A program made the position numbers and the translations under genes. A DNA stretch of 64,000 nucleotides from Coniferiporia sulphurascens (taxonomy: Eukaryota; Basidiomycota; Agaricomycetes; Hymenochaetales; Hymenochaetaceae): contig NBBA01000023.1 in the NCBI GenBank assembly GCA_002794785.1, positions 248,001 to 312,000 on the forward strand. The letters run 5' to 3'. Of the stretch, positions 33,776 through 46,439 are shown one piece after another (position 1 is the stretch's first letter; every line of letters starts with the position of its first letter). The notes under the pieces are model-generated. The model saw nothing but the letters and a program-made list of their open reading frames with translations. It made no database searches and was not told where the DNA came from.

Positions 33776-36700
33776 TAGAGAAGATCTCTGTCTTGCAGTG
33801 GAATGCTGCCTGCTCTCTAGTGGCGATACATTCCCTAATCCCTGTCCTTACAACTGACCCCTCCCCCCCACACCTAATTCTTATCCAGGAGCCCCCCTGG
33901 TACCAAATAGGCCTGCAACCATCACTCACCGACCCAACCGGCACCCTGGTCTTCAATGTCCCCACCATCCCGGGCTACATACCCGTCTTACCACCAGAGG
34001 CTCGCCCTTGTGTAGTCACGTATGTATCCAGGGCCCTCCCTCCCACCTCCTGGTCGATCCTTGGAGCTGCATCTTATGGCACTGATGTACTGATGGTGGA
34101 GGTACGATCACAACTCACCCTCCGGGTGTGCAACTACTATGGCATGCACCCCTCAGACCGAGAGAATGCCTCCCCCCAGTACCCCAGTGAGTCCTTTTTA
34201 TTTTCACTCCCCTCGGTGCTAGCCACCACTCTACTTGTGGCAGGCGACTTCAACCATCGCCACCACATGTGGTCCAATTTCTCTGTCCCATGACGGGATG
34301 ACTTGGGGGCACAACCCCTTGATGACTTCTTCCGGGGGCATGGCCTGACACCTGCTCACCTCCCTGACTCTGACTCACAACCCGACGGTAACCGCTGCTG
34401 GTGTCCCATTGACATGATCTGGGCCCCACCCACAGTCAACCCGGACTCTATTTTAGACTCGGGCTCCTCCGACCCCTCATCACTGTCTGACCACGCCATG
34501 CTGCGCTGGTCGGTGCCATCTCGACTCCCCCCTCCTGTCCTAAAGACACGCCGGCTTCTTCCAGCCGACAAAGAGGAATGGACCGAAATAGCCTTCCCTC
34601 TCCTCGAAACAGCCTTCGGTCTTCTGGGGCACAGCACCCATGCCCTGGACATCAAAGCCAAAGCGGTCATCGACTCCATGGCCGCCGCCCTCCAGCCGTT
34701 CACCTGCCTCTCAAAGCCATCGAAAGCAGAAGTCCCATGGTGGTCACCCCACTGCAAGACCCTCTTAACTGCCATTACAACAGCAACCACCCCCCTCCAG
34801 CATGCATCAGCAAGAAGAGCCTTTAAAAGGGGCATTAGGACAGCCAAGCGGCAGTTCTATGCTGACCAGGCATCAGAAGCAGACGCCTCCAACATCTGGA
34901 ACTGGGCCAAGCGTGGCCTAGGCAACCGACCCACCCCCATCCCATCGCTGAAACGGCGAGACAGTACCTTCACCCAAACGGATGAGGAGAAAGGTGAGCT
35001 CTTCCACAAAACTTTCTTCATGCCCCCCCCACCCCAAGCAGCGGCCAACACCCCACTGCCACCACCACAACCAGCTGCCCGCCCATACTCCTTTCAGAGC
35101 TTATGGGGGCACTGTCCAACACATCCAACTTGTCAGCGCCGGGCCTCTTGGGAATAGGTTACCACCCCCTGAAATGGGTGGTGGACGCCTACCCTGATGA
35201 GATTCTTACACTTTTCAATGACTGCTTGCATTTGGGGCACCACCCCGAATGCTGGCAGGCAGCAAAGGTGGTAATGCTCCAGAAGCCAAACAAGAAGGAC
35301 CCCTTTTCACCATGGTCATACCGGCCCATCACCCTTGAGGAGACCCTAGGGAAACTCCTCAAAAATGTTATAGCTAACAGGCTCCAGTACCTCACAAACA
35401 CGAGGGACTGGCTGCCACCTAACCAATATGGGGGACGCCAGGGCCATTCGGTCTACAACGCCACCCAACACCTCTTACAGATCGCGGAATGCACCCACTC
35501 AGAGGGCTGTGTGTGCTCGGTCCTTGCAGTCGACATTCAGGGCTTCTTCGACTCGGTACACCCATGACTCCTTCACCAACAACTGCTGGACCTCGGCTGT
35601 GCCCCAGACATGGCCAACTGGTGTCTTTCTTTCATGACAGAATGACAGGTAGCCATTGCCTTCGATGGCACCACCCTCCCAACCGCCCCTAAACCCGACC
35701 TGGGCACCCCCCAGGGATTGCCAGTCTCCCCCATCCTGTCAACAATATTCGCAGGGGTGGTCCTCCGGCACTTTCACCAAGCCGGCACCACCGCCCTAGC
35801 ATACGTTGATGACCACTTACTTATATGTGTAGGACCCTCAGTGGCATCCAACTGCCGCGAGCTTGCACGTGCATACCAACAACTCAACACCCTCTTCGGC
35901 ACCATCAGTCTCAACATCGAGGCTGCCAAGACAGAGTGTCTCCACTTCCACCCCCCACGGCGACGCATCGGCTATAACGGCTGGGACACCGCCAGCATAC
36001 AGGTCGACCCCAACACCCTCATCCACCCCTCAATCCCACTTAGGTGGCTGGGGATATGGTGGGACCCAGGCCTCTCCTTCAAGCCCTGTGTTGAGCAAAT
36101 GCGCTCCAAGGGGCTCTCCACCCTTGCCGCACTACGCATCCTGGGCAACACCCAATGCGGCATATCGGCCCTCCTACTCTGCTGCCTATACACCTCCTGC
36201 ATTCGCTCCGTCCTTTCATGGGGAGCGCCGGTATGGTACCATGGCTGCCACCAAAAAACCTTGGTAAACCGCCTCCAGGCTGTACAAAACACGGCCTGCC
36301 ACTGGATCCTGGGCGTCTTCAAAGGCGCCTCCCCCCATTCCACGAATTTTCTTTGCTCTGTTCCCCCTCTTTCTTTCTATTTCGAATATATAAAGACTAC
36401 CCATTCCCTCCGCCTCTGGCACACCCCTCACTCTATTGGCCGCAAATTATTTAAAAACATAGCTAACAGACCCTTCTCCCTTTCTCTGCAGGTCCGAGCC
36501 CCCCGGGTTCAACAGGTCCCTGCATACATGCATCCCCCATGGATGGATCCACTGTCTTTCACGAAGGGCAGAGTCCAGTTCACCACCCCTGTCACCCTGG
36601 TTAGCGCTGACACCTGGAAGTCTTTCGTAACGGCTGCATGCCAACTAGGCTCCACCCCCCATGTCCAGGTCTTCACTGATGGCTCCCGCATAGACAATAA

Positions 36701-37769
36701 GTCGGGCTTGGCCATCTGTGCAATGCTGGGCAACACCCGTCTCTGGTCACGCCGACTGGAGTCCCCCACCTGCGCCACAGCCATGGACGCCGAGGAGTTC
36801 TCCCTCGCTACAGCCCCGGGCTGGGTAGCACGCCATCTCCCAGCGCAACTGCGTGTCGCATTGGACATCTTCTTTCTATCCGATTCACTGACTGCTCTTC
36901 ACCTTTTCCAAACTTGGGCCGCTGCCCCTGGCACCCACCTCCTCCACATTTGGAAAGCGGGTGTGGAGACTCTGCTGGATTTGTACCCCCAGCTCACCAT
37001 CCATTTCGTATGGTGCCCCAGACACTCGGACATCCCCAGAAATGAATGGGCTGACATGGAAGCAAAGCTGGTGACCGAGCTCCCCCCATCCGACCTCAAA
37101 CCTTCCACCTCCGCCCTAAAAGAAGCGGCCATCCGCACCCTCATGGAACGATGGACACTCTCACTAGCCCGCCCCCTTGCCTCAACAGCCGATAAATACC
37201 TGGCAGTCCATGGCCTACCATCACACTGACCTCGAAAGCTCCTGATGCATTCGGTCAACCACCCACGCAACGAACTATCCGCAGTCGCACAGGTCCTCTG
37301 CCGCGCCGGTCCCTATGGGGGATACTGGCTGAGCTTCGACTCAGCCTACCGCCGCAGGCACGGCCTGATCTCGCACTGCAGATGGCACAACCACCCCCCA
37401 TGGCCAGCGCAGTCGACCGCCCACATCCTCAGCGGCTGTAGCACCTTCCACCCATGGATACAATGCGTGTGGCCACCTCGAGACCCTCTCCCAGTCCACC
37501 ACTCCGAGTGGGCTGATGAAAACCGCCTCCTGGTTTTGCGCCATTGGCTCAAGCTAACGGGGCATCTTAACCACCTTTCAGAACATGCCGCGGGTGCCAT
37601 CCGGCTGTCTTTTGCCATGATGGACCTGGATGGGCACCCCACCAACAAGGATATGGACTTGGACCTCCTACGGGACTACATGCATCATATGCTCGGACCA
37701 CGAACCCAGGACTCGGACCCAGCCCTTTTGGAGCTTTCAGGTACGCTCCCTCCCTTCCCCTTCGAGTAA
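33772..37769 (+). pseudogene. LINE ORF2 (copy 16, subfamily A), stops and one frameshift
   Basis: Endonuclease: LILIQEPPWYQ, VAGDFNHRHHMWS, LSDHAMLRWS. TGA at 34291-34293 lies in the codon pair that reads CGA CGA in copy 2. A missing C near 35085 shifts the frame. TGA at 35565-35567 and near 35643 break RT. From 35718 a 503-codon open stretch covers YVDD, PLRWLGIWWD and all of RNase H with FTDGSRIDNKSG, DAEEFSLATA and LSDSLTALHLF. TGA at 37227-37229 precedes the C-terminal domain. The C-terminal stop is TAA at 37767-37769. Confidence 0.86.
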
Positions 37770-39624
37770 AAGCCTGCCTTTCGGAATCCCACATGATATG
37801 TCTCGGCCGGCACTCTCGCCCCCCTTACCTCTTCTAAACTTCTTATTTTAACCTGCCCTCAACCACTTGGTTTGTTCGTAGCAATATGTATCCCTCCCTC
37901 TATCATTTTCTCTACTAAATAGGGGCTCTTCACACATTGGCACCCTCCGGGGAGCAGAGCCCCTGCCCAGTTTGGTGCGATGTGCCATGACAGGCGCCTC
38001 CATTGTTATGTAGTTAGGGCCCCCCCTTCGGGGGGGCAGCTTGTAATTATGTAGTACTGCAGGAATAATTAAATTAAATTTAAATTAAAAATTAAAAAAA
38101 AGGATGCCTCCATCACTGACATTGACATCAAGGCAGCACAGTTTGTTGGCAATCTCTTGTGGAACATCCAAACTACACTGGCCAACATTGCACAAGAAAG
38201 GAAAGATCCCCAACTCATCATCTACCACAATGCAGTAATGGCCTACAGCTTTGCAAGGGAGGGGATGGAAATCATCCTCCCAGAACCCTTTGCCCCAGCT
38301 CACCCCCCCAAAGGGCCCCGACCACCACCAGGACCCCCGGCACCACCCCCGTGACCCCAGAAATGAGGGCGCTGACTGATGCAGTCAAGCGCCTGACCAC
38401 TGACATAGCTTCTATCTCGCATCAGATGGCTTCCATCAGCTCTAGGCCCGTCCAGCATCAACAGCAACAACAACAACAACAGCAACCGGCTCCCCAGGCC
38501 GCCATCCAGGCCGCCCCCACCTCCTATGCCCAACACGATCCAACATCCTTCTTGACCAGTAACCACCACCATCGACTAGTGCAGGCAGCTAAAACTCCCC
38601 CATGTCGAACCCCAGTGGATACAGGAATGCTCTACATTCGACTCAACCACCCCTCCCACCCCCCTCATCAGTCAGTGCCGATGCCGACAGGGCCACCAGG
38701 GCTGCCGCCAACTGGGTGGCCGCTGGCAACACCGCTGCCGCACTACATGGCACAACCCCCACTCCCGCCCAAATCGATCCAGGCCTCCCAGCGTCATCCC
38801 CAGACGCTCTCCGTCTCACCCCATCACCCATCATCGGAGTCTCGAACAACGAGTTCACTTGCATGTTCGAACACGTCAGCTGCCCCCCATCTACAGGCTC
38901 CAACCCCCCCACCGGATCCAACGAATTCGGTGAGATGGAAGAAATCCTCGAGAACCCACACACCCCGTTGTCGCCACTAACCCACAAATGCTCATCAGAC
39001 AACCTATCCCCACACACCCCCTGACCCCGCCCTCGTGATCAATTCGAGCCGCACACGTCGGGCTTCATGTACGCCATCTCCAGAGCACTAGAGGACTTCA
39101 ACCGGAAGACCCACTGCTACAACCCCACAGAGATTGACCAGGCAGCCGCTAAGTTTGTAGGCGACCTCCTCTGGAATGTCCAACAGACCATCGCCGGCGT
39201 TTTTAGGGATGAGAAGGACCCCCAGTACATCATCTCACACAACATCAAGATGGCCTACAACATCGCAAGAGGGGGGGCAGAAGCCTCCTTACCAGCGCCC
39301 TTCGCCCCAGCTTGCCCCCAACAAGGGACCCCAACCACCGCCACCCAACCCTCTGCCCTGATCAGGACCCCCGGAACTGCCAACATGTCACCGGATGTGG
39401 CTGCGCTGACTAACATTGTCAAACAGCTATCCACAGAGGTCACCACCATCTCCTGGCAAGTCTCCACACTCGTCAACTGGCCCATACCCCATACCCCACA
39501 GGCCCAGAAGGCCCAGGCCCCGACCACCACCACCGCCCAGGCCGCCATCACTGCGGCACCAACTTCCTATGCCCAGGTGGCGGCCACCCTGGCCCCACCT
39601 ACAGCCTCCAACCCCAACCCCACC

Positions 39625-39880
39625 TCTTAAAATCTACGCACGTTGTGGTAGACGATGAGGTGCAGTGGTAGTAGTTGAGGCAAGGTGGGTTATCAGCATA
39701 AACCAATGTATTTCATGGTAGAGACCAGCTCTCCTTATATACATCTACTGTGAGCTACATATACTATAACTATCATAGCTCCTATTTGATTGTGTTATCA
39801 TTGCATTATCGTTCACTTAGTAAGATGATAGTTCATATGACCATCTTTATATTTAGTACATTTGTTATATTTATTTAATA
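39625..39880 (-). repeat. Copia element 3' LTR (left)
   Basis: This 256-bp LTR starts TCTTAAAATCTACGC and ends ATTTATTTAATA on the plus strand. It is nearly identical to the right LTR over the first 200 bases and differs by a few short changes in the last 60, including one ACGC/ATGC (CpG) difference near the start. The ends are not TG...CA; the boundaries are set by duplications of this and the solo copy. Confidence 0.92.
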
Positions 39881-39889
39881 CTCCCCTTC
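39881..39889 (-). promoter_or_regulatory. Copia polypurine tract
   Basis: On the minus strand the purine run GAAGGGGAG directly precedes the 3' LTR, the expected plus-strand DNA primer site. It overlaps the end of the polyprotein (TGA at 39890-39888). The second Copia element has the same tract at its LTR junction near 63220-63228. Confidence 0.8.
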
Positions 39890-42800
39890 AAACTTTTACT
39901 AGGCGGAGTAGACTCGTAAAACGTTTGATTAATTCAATCATTAGCGCTTTCGTCATAATATCAGCTTTTTGCTGTCCAGTTGGAATATATGAAACTGATA
40001 TAGTTTCATTTTCTATATAATCTCTTAAAAAATCTTTTCATATATCAATATGTTTCGTTTGTTGTGTATATTTTTGTTCTGTTGAATTTACTATAGTTAT
40101 GGCTGCTTGATTATCACATAATATTTTCATAGGTGTATCCAAGGTCTGCAGTACCTCTTCAACCAGTCTTCTTAGCCATATAGCTTCTTTTACTCCATGT
40201 GTTAAAGCTTGTAATTCAGCTTCACATACTGATAATGACACTAATTCTTGTTTTTTACTTGACCATGATGTCGTTGCATTTCCAATTTGGAATATATATC
40301 CGGATATTGCTTTATGGCCTTCTTGTGTCATTCTGTTGGCATCGGTATATCTGATTAACTCGATTGGTTCTTTTCCTCCGAGTATTAACCAATAATCGTT
40401 TGTTCCTTTTAAATATTTGAAGCAGTGTTTTACTGCTGTTGTAATGTTCAATACTAGGTTTATTTAAATGCCTAGCAAATTGACCTGTTGCAAATGATAT
40501 ATCAGGTCTCGTGCAATCTGCTGCATATCATAATGCTCCAACCATATTCATGTATGGTATTTGTCTCATAAAGTTTATTTCTTCATTAGTTGGATTTTCA
40601 AGTGATTTTAACACTTGTCCTGGTGTCATTGGTGTTCGTACTGTTGCAGCGTCATTTAACTTATATTTTTCTATTATATTATCAACGTAATTCTTTTGTC
40701 TTAGTTTTATAATTCTTTCTTCTTGGTTTCTTTCAATTTCAATACCGAGTAACCAATGTACATCGTTTCCATCAGTGAATTTTATGTGTTTTCCAATTTC
40801 GTCTTTAAAGGCTTTTATTATTAATAAATTTAAGCCACATATTGTTATGTCATCAACATGTATGAAAAGTACTAAAATTGTTTTTCCTTTTACTTTTCTT
40901 AGGAATACTGCATTATCTTGGACTGCTCGTGTTAGTCCTATTCCTGTTAATATTTCTGATAATTTTTTATACCATTGTCTGCCTGCTTGTTTTAATCTGT
41001 ATAAGGCTTTATTTAATTTTAAAATTTGTCCAGGTTTTGTTTCGATTAGATTTCCTGGTGGTGGTTTTATGTATATGCTTTCATCTTTTTCTAATTCACC
41101 ATATAAGTAAGCTGATTTTATATCGATTTGGTGAATTTCATAATTGTTTGTTGCGCTCCAACTTAATATAGTTCTTACTGTAGCTAATCGTGCTACTGGA
41201 GTGAATGTATCATTTGAGTAATAGTCTATACCCTCTTTCTGGGCAAATCCTTGAACTACTAATCTTGCTTTGTAATGTTCAATTTCTCCGTTTGCTAATC
41301 TTTTTGTTTTGTAAACGAATCTTGTTCCGATTATATTTATATCTTTTGGTGGATCAATGATTGTCCATGTAGATCTTTCGATTAACGTTTTTATTTCTTC
41401 TTTCATTGCCGTGATCCACTGATTTGCATCAATTCTATTGATTGCTTGTTGATATGAATTAGGATTGCCTATTAATTCCATATTGAATTGATTAAATTCC
41501 GTAAGATAGGCAACTGTATTTTGTTCATCAAAATTTAGACCTAATGATCATTTCGTTGGTTTAACAGTTCTTGTTGGTCTTTCTTTTGTTAATTCTTGTA
41601 TTTGCTTGTTATGTTTTTCTGTTATATTCTCCCCTTCAATTTTAGATGGTGGAGAATCTAAGAATTGTAAATTTCGTTCGACTGTGATTTTTCTGTTATG
41701 ATAGGTTCTATGACCTTTACTTTCTTTGTCAAATCCTAGCCATTGTGCATAGATTCCTTTTGGTTGTAATTTATTAACGTCTTCTTGTTGTATAATGCAA
41801 TATTGGCCGAATTCTTTTAAATTGTCAATGTTATAATTTTCGTTATATCGTTTAAAATATGGTGTTTTAAAATCAATAGCGCTTTTTGGCATTCTATTGT
41901 AAATGTAAGTACTGTATTTTACAGCTTCTCCCCATAGACTGGGTGGTAATTTTGCTTGTAGCAGGTTAACTCTTGTATTATTCAGAATCGTTTGATGTGA
42001 TCGTTCTGCTACTCTGTTTTGTTGTGGTGTATTGTGAACAGTCAGCTTTTGTATTGTTCCATGTTTTTCTAAATATTCAGTGAATTGTTTACTTAAAAAC
42101 ACTGTATTGTTATCACTTTGTAATATTTTTATTTGTATATTATGTTGTGTATTGAGCATTGTAGCCCATGTCATATAAGCATTAAAGCCCTCATCTTTTG
42201 TTTTTAATAAAATCATTTTTATCCATCTTGTAGCATCGTCTACAAGTGTTAGAAGATATTTATATCCTCCTATAGCATGTGTGGATGCTGGACCCCATAT
42301 GTCCATATGTATATGATCACCAAAATTTTCGGCTAACTTTGAGATATGTAATTTTGGGATTTGCATTCTTTTTATATTTGCTTCAAGGCAAATTGTGCAT
42401 TGAGTTTCGTTGTAATTTGAAATTTTATTGTTTGTAATTTGATCTTCTTTTAGTAATTTCTTTATATAAGCATAGCTTATATGTCCGAGTTTTTTGTGAA
42501 GTTCAAATAAAGTTACATTTTTCATAGCTGCTTGTACATTGTTGTTAAATATACTATACAATCCATTTGTGTTTTTAATTTTTCTGCATAAAGATCCATT
42601 AGGATACTTTATCGTACATTCATTTTCTTTATAAGTAAATTCATAACCATCTTGACATAGAAGTCCTTGAGAGACTAATGTCATATTCATTTTAGGATTG
42701 TAATATACGTTTGATAATGTTATGACACTTACCGAGTGTCCATTGGGGATGTAAAGCTTAAGATCCCCTACTATATTCACATTAAACATTGTTTTGTTTG

Positions 42801-43267
42801 CAGCCATTATTGTAATAGTGTCAGTTTTGTAAGTGTTTTGTAATCGATTTAGATATGGTGTTAGATGTATTGTTGCACCAGTATCAATTATATCCATTGA
42901 AGAATAAATGTTGTTAGCAATTTTTTCTGTTGTTATAGCATTAATGCTTACATCTAGATTGTTATCATCCATGTCTTCCATGGTGCTATCATGGTTTCCT
43001 ATTGCATCAAGGAAGTCATTGTAAGAATATATTGGGAATTCTCCCATGTCAAAGTTGTTGTCATCGATTTCAGTTATAAAGGCGGTTTCGCCTTGGCCAA
43101 TTATGGTGCTTAACTTGATTCAAGAGCTCGATGCAATGTTTGTTGCTGCTGCTGCTGCAGTATGTTTAGCCTGGGCCGCACTTGCCCCAGTTGTTGTCGG
43201 TGCCGCTGACGCACCCATTTCCTTCCCTTTTCCTTTTTCATCATTCGCGTCCTCTTTCTTCTTCTGA
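39888..43267 (-). pseudogene. Copia pol: protease, integrase, RT, RNase H
   Basis: It continues the gag frame. Protease: MDIIDTGATIHLT. Integrase: an HHCC zinc finger (HKKLGHISY ... CTICLEA), then DIWGPAS, LQSDNN and QNRVAERSH as the DDE core. RT: IDIKSAYLYGELEKDE and LFIHVDDITICG. RNase H: YTDANRMTQ and CDNQAAI. TGA at 43122, 41550 and 40530; the second Copia copy reads CGA at the last. An extra base near 40438 shifts the frame (the second copy is intact there), and TGA at 40040 follows HIDI. The end is 39888. The whole polyprotein would be about 1,612 residues. Confidence 0.9.
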
Positions 43268-44727
43268 GCTGCCTTCATCCATTCCGTTTTTGGCACCCAG
43301 CAGTCTCAACTAAAGTGCCCTAGCTTATTACAATTATAGCACTTAATGACGTGTGATTGTTGGTTAGGGGAGTATCCCCCTTGTCCTCATCCTCACATAT
43401 ATCCGCCACGGCCCCTATAGCCGCGACCTCGTGATTGTACACTGCGGCTAAAACTGCGTCCACGGCCCCTAAAATAAGGGTGGTTCTGCTTGTCCTTGGG
43501 CAGGTGGTTAGCCGCCGCTCCTGTCCTCTGGTGATTTTTCCGCCACCCCTCGAAGGCGTTGCGTAGTGCAGTTAATAAGAATTGAGGGGTTAGTTCAATT
43601 TCATCTTTGTCTGGATTTGTTTCGTTGATCGTTTTAATATATAACTCACTCTGCGTGAGTATGTATTGATATTGTTCGGGCATTGCCCTCGTAATAGCTG
43701 ATATATATGTTGACTCTGAAACTTTTACCCCTTGGGCTATTAGTTCCTCATATTTATTGCTGAGGTTATCGAGCATTCCATTGAAATGGCTGACATGACC
43801 TCTGATATCAAAAAGGGCAGCCTTGTTAAAGCCCTTTGTAATTGTTGTCTGGACATTATATTGTCCATTAAGCGCTTTGAGTAGCGCTGGAATATCTTTA
43901 GAGAAATTAAGATAATAAGCCAGTATTTTGTCGGGCATAGTGCACATAATGCTGTTATATAAAGCGCTTGATATACCAGTCTCTCCAGTTCCTGGGGAGT
44001 TAATGAGCAAGTTACTGTAACTTGCACTCTCGATTGCACTTCGGACTCTGTAGTTCCAGAGTTTGTAGTTTCTGTGCCCGTCAAGTTTCTCAATTCCGTC
44101 GAAGAATTTCTGGAGTTCCACGAGTTTAGTTGCCATACTCGGTTCATCTTCCTCAGTATCACTAGCGTCAGAGTCATCTGGATCAGAAGGTTCTGATGGC
44201 TCACATGATGGATTATTATTATTGTTTTGAGTTTCTTCTTCATCTTCTTTTTTTATGTCTTTTTCATCTTCTTTTTTATCATCTTCTGGCTTAATATAAG
44301 GGTTGTCAATTTTAAATTGTTCTTTTTCTTTTGGATCTGATATACCCAAATATGTACTTATTTGATATCTGATTTCAGATGATTTTCCGTTATCTGATAT
44401 TCCTAAATCTTTAGCGTGATTTGTTAATTCCATTTTATAGTCAGCTTTTGTTTGTAATTTTTCGTCTTTGGTAGAATTATCATACCTGTTAATCTGGTCT
44501 TGTATTTGTTGTTCTGTTCCATGTATAGGTATTTGTTGTAAGTTACATTGAATTATTAGATCGACTAACCTTTTGCTATCTTTAGCTTTTTGAAAATTTT
44601 CTTCAAGTTCTTCGATAGTAGATGACTGTGTATACGTTATTTTTAGTTTGTTAGCAATTATTCATAATCCTGATAATTTTTGCAAACGTGTTTGCTCATG
44701 AGTGTTGGGTTTCTGTCCATCAGACAT
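43268..44727 (-). pseudogene. Copia gag region of the gag-pol frame, four TGA stops
   Basis: The start ATG is at 44727 (MSDGQKPNTHEQ). The frame holds acidic Lys/Glu-rich sequence, a gag core typical of Copia (YKLWNYRVRSAIESA, then a domain to 43540), an RGRG-rich basic stretch, and a CX2CX4HX4C knuckle (CYNCNKLGHF...DC) near 43340-43300. In-frame TGA at 44664, 43395, 43389 and 43308 (first base on the minus strand); each fits an Arg codon, including one inside the knuckle. There is no TAA or TAG. Without stops, gag and pol form one frame, the usual Copia arrangement. Confidence 0.87.
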
Positions 44728-44778
44728 AGTTTTGTTATTCGAGGATTTATAAATTCGTTAATTGTTTCATTAGTTATA

Positions 44779-44796
44779 GAGTCAAGGCTCATAACC
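44779..44796 (-). promoter_or_regulatory. Copia primer-binding site, half-tRNA initiator-Met type
   Basis: On the minus strand, GGTTATGAGCCTTGACTC follows the 5' LTR directly. Its complement contains CTCATAA flanked by CAAGG and CC, i.e. an anticodon stem-loop with the CAU anticodon. This is the internal initiator-tRNA-Met site known for Drosophila copia, where a cleaved half-tRNA primes, rather than a tRNA 3' end. Sequence seen; tRNA identity inferred. Confidence 0.75.
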
Positions 44797-45051
44797 TCTT
44801 AAAATCTATGCACGTTGTGGTAGACGATGAGGTGCAGTGGTAGTAGTTGAGGCAAGGTGGGTTATCAGCATAAACCAATGTATTTCATGGTAGAGACCAG
44901 CTCTCCTTATATACATCTACCATGAGCTACATATACTATAACTATCATAGCTCCTATCATATGGTGTTATCATTGCATTATCGTTAACTTAGTAAGATAG
45001 TTGTTCATATGACCATCCTTTATTTATATCATTAGTTATATTTATTTAATA
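44797..45051 (-). repeat. Copia element 5' LTR (right)
   Basis: This 255-bp LTR is in the same orientation as the left LTR. On the coding (minus) strand it is upstream of gag and should carry the promoter. CTTATATAC, near 44906 on the plus strand, is an AT-rich TATA-like candidate but reads poorly on the minus strand, so I do not assign the promoter. Confidence 0.92.
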
Positions 45052-46439
45052 CCACTGCACCAGCCCCAGGCACTGTCTTCACAACGGTGACCCACAAGAG
45101 GAAAAAAAAGCAGCGCCAGGTACCACCCCCGCCCCCGATGTATGCCAAGGACCTGACCCTGGTCCTACTGCTGACCATCATGATCAAGTCCAAGGTCCAG
45201 CTCCCAGCCATGCGCCTCACCACCACAGCCCATGAGTTCTTTTCCTCCCTTCCCACTGCTGACCAGGTCATGGTCCTAGCATCCTCCTTCAACATAAAGG
45301 GGAACCTTGTGACCTTGTTTGCCAAGTGCCCCTCCTCTGCTACCCCAGCCACAGATATGATCATTGATCGGCACTCCGTGGCCTTCACAGCCCACATGCG
45401 AGAAAGGAGTCTGTCCCTGGAGGTCGCTAAGATCCCCAGGACATTCTCCTTCGACCCCATCCACATCCGCCCCTGGTCGGCACTCCACATCTCCATGGTG
45501 CCGTGCAGGGACTACCTCTTCAGCCAGAATGGCCACACCATCAATGTGAAGGCCCTCATGGCCGAAGTCCGGCATAACCCGGCTCTCCACAACCTCGACT
45601 TTGTTGTCAACCCTCACTTCGCCACCACCAACAAGCACCTACCGACCCTTGACAGGTGCCCCGTGGCATTCTCCTTCTCCGACCCCGACAGATCCATCCG
45701 AGCACAGCTCCTCAAGCGCCCGCAAGTATGGATGTTCGGTGCCTCCCTCTCCCTATCAGTCCCACCTTTCTGCCCCAGCCTCACCCAATGTGAGTGCTGC
45801 CAGGGCCTAGGATACGGAACGAAGGGATGCTGCGCCCAGCCATGTTGTGCCGAATGTGGTGGAGGTCACCTCTCCCACAATCATCATAAGTCATGTGCAC
45901 ACTGCACCACTGAAGCCATTGAGGGCGACAACTGCCCTCACCCCCACTACTGCACCAACTGCAAGAGCGACCATCTCGCCACCTACCCTCAGTGCCCCAA
46001 GAAATGGCGATACCACCAGATTGAGGCTGCCATTGAAGGACCCAAAGACAACACAATGGAGGACTCATTAATAGAGACATCTCTATTCTCCAGTGGAATG
46101 CCGCCTGCTCCCTAGCCGCAGTCCATTCCCTCATTCCGATCCTAACCACTGACCCATCCCCTCCCACTGTCATTCTAATCCAGGAGCCACCCTGGTACCA
46201 AATCAGTCTCCAACCCTCCCTCACTGACCCTACTGGTACACCGGTCCTCAATGTCCCCTCCCTCCCAGGATACACAGCCATTCTCCCCCCATCCACACGG
46301 CCAAGGGTAGTCATGTACATATCACGCACCATCCCCGCAACCACTTGGTCAGTCCTTGGGGCTGTCTCTTCCGGCACCAATGTCCTCACCATCGAAATCC
46401 ACTCCCATTCAATGATCCACCTCTGCAACTACTATGGGA

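Larger units (their letters stand above)
31692..38101 (+). mobile_element. LINE copy 16 (subfamily A), near full length, 6.4 kb
   Basis: The complete 5' end begins at 31692 with the 58-nt leader. ORF1, the ATGA overlap at 33772, ORF2 to 37769, the 3' UTR, a GC hairpin with cTTCGg loop at 38019-38037 and an odd tail follow. After GGAATAATT the tail is a mix of AAATT blocks and then adenines, not simple A or TAA. It interrupts copy 15 on the left. The right neighbour is copy 17 and no duplication is found. Confidence 0.9.
39625..45051 (-). mobile_element. Complete Copia-type LTR retrotransposon, 5.4 kb, minus strand
   Basis: LTRs lie at 39625-39880 (3') and 44797-45051 (5'). A tRNA-type primer site borders the 5' LTR and a polypurine tract the 3' LTR. 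One gag-pol reading frame lies between. The near-duplication CCACC (39620-39624) and CCACT (45052-45056) flanks it inside ORF1 of LINE copy 18. Domain order is protease, integrase, RT, RNase H, with integrase before RT as in Copia/Pseudoviridae. It is much more AT-rich than the LINEs. Confidence 0.94.
38602..46115 (+). pseudogene. LINE ORF1 (copy 18, subfamily B), split by the Copia element, stop codon lost
   Basis: The pieces are 38602-39624 and 45057-46115. It begins MSNPSGYRNALHST. TGA at 39022-39024 is CGA in copy 12. After the Copia insertion it resumes at the KKKK patch and is open through VPPPPPMYAKDLTLVL and the knuckles CECCQGLGYGTKGC and CTNCKSDHLATYPQC. The usual ATGA at the ORF1/ORF2 junction (near 46070) is ATTA, so one change removes both the ORF1 stop and the ORF2 start, and ORF1 reads on to 46115. 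Confidence 0.83.

Noticed and set aside
40775..41171. Plus-strand hydrophobic ORFs opposite the Copia RT
   Set aside because: They are the antisense of conserved RT motifs in AT-rich sequence; the apparent membrane segments reflect composition.
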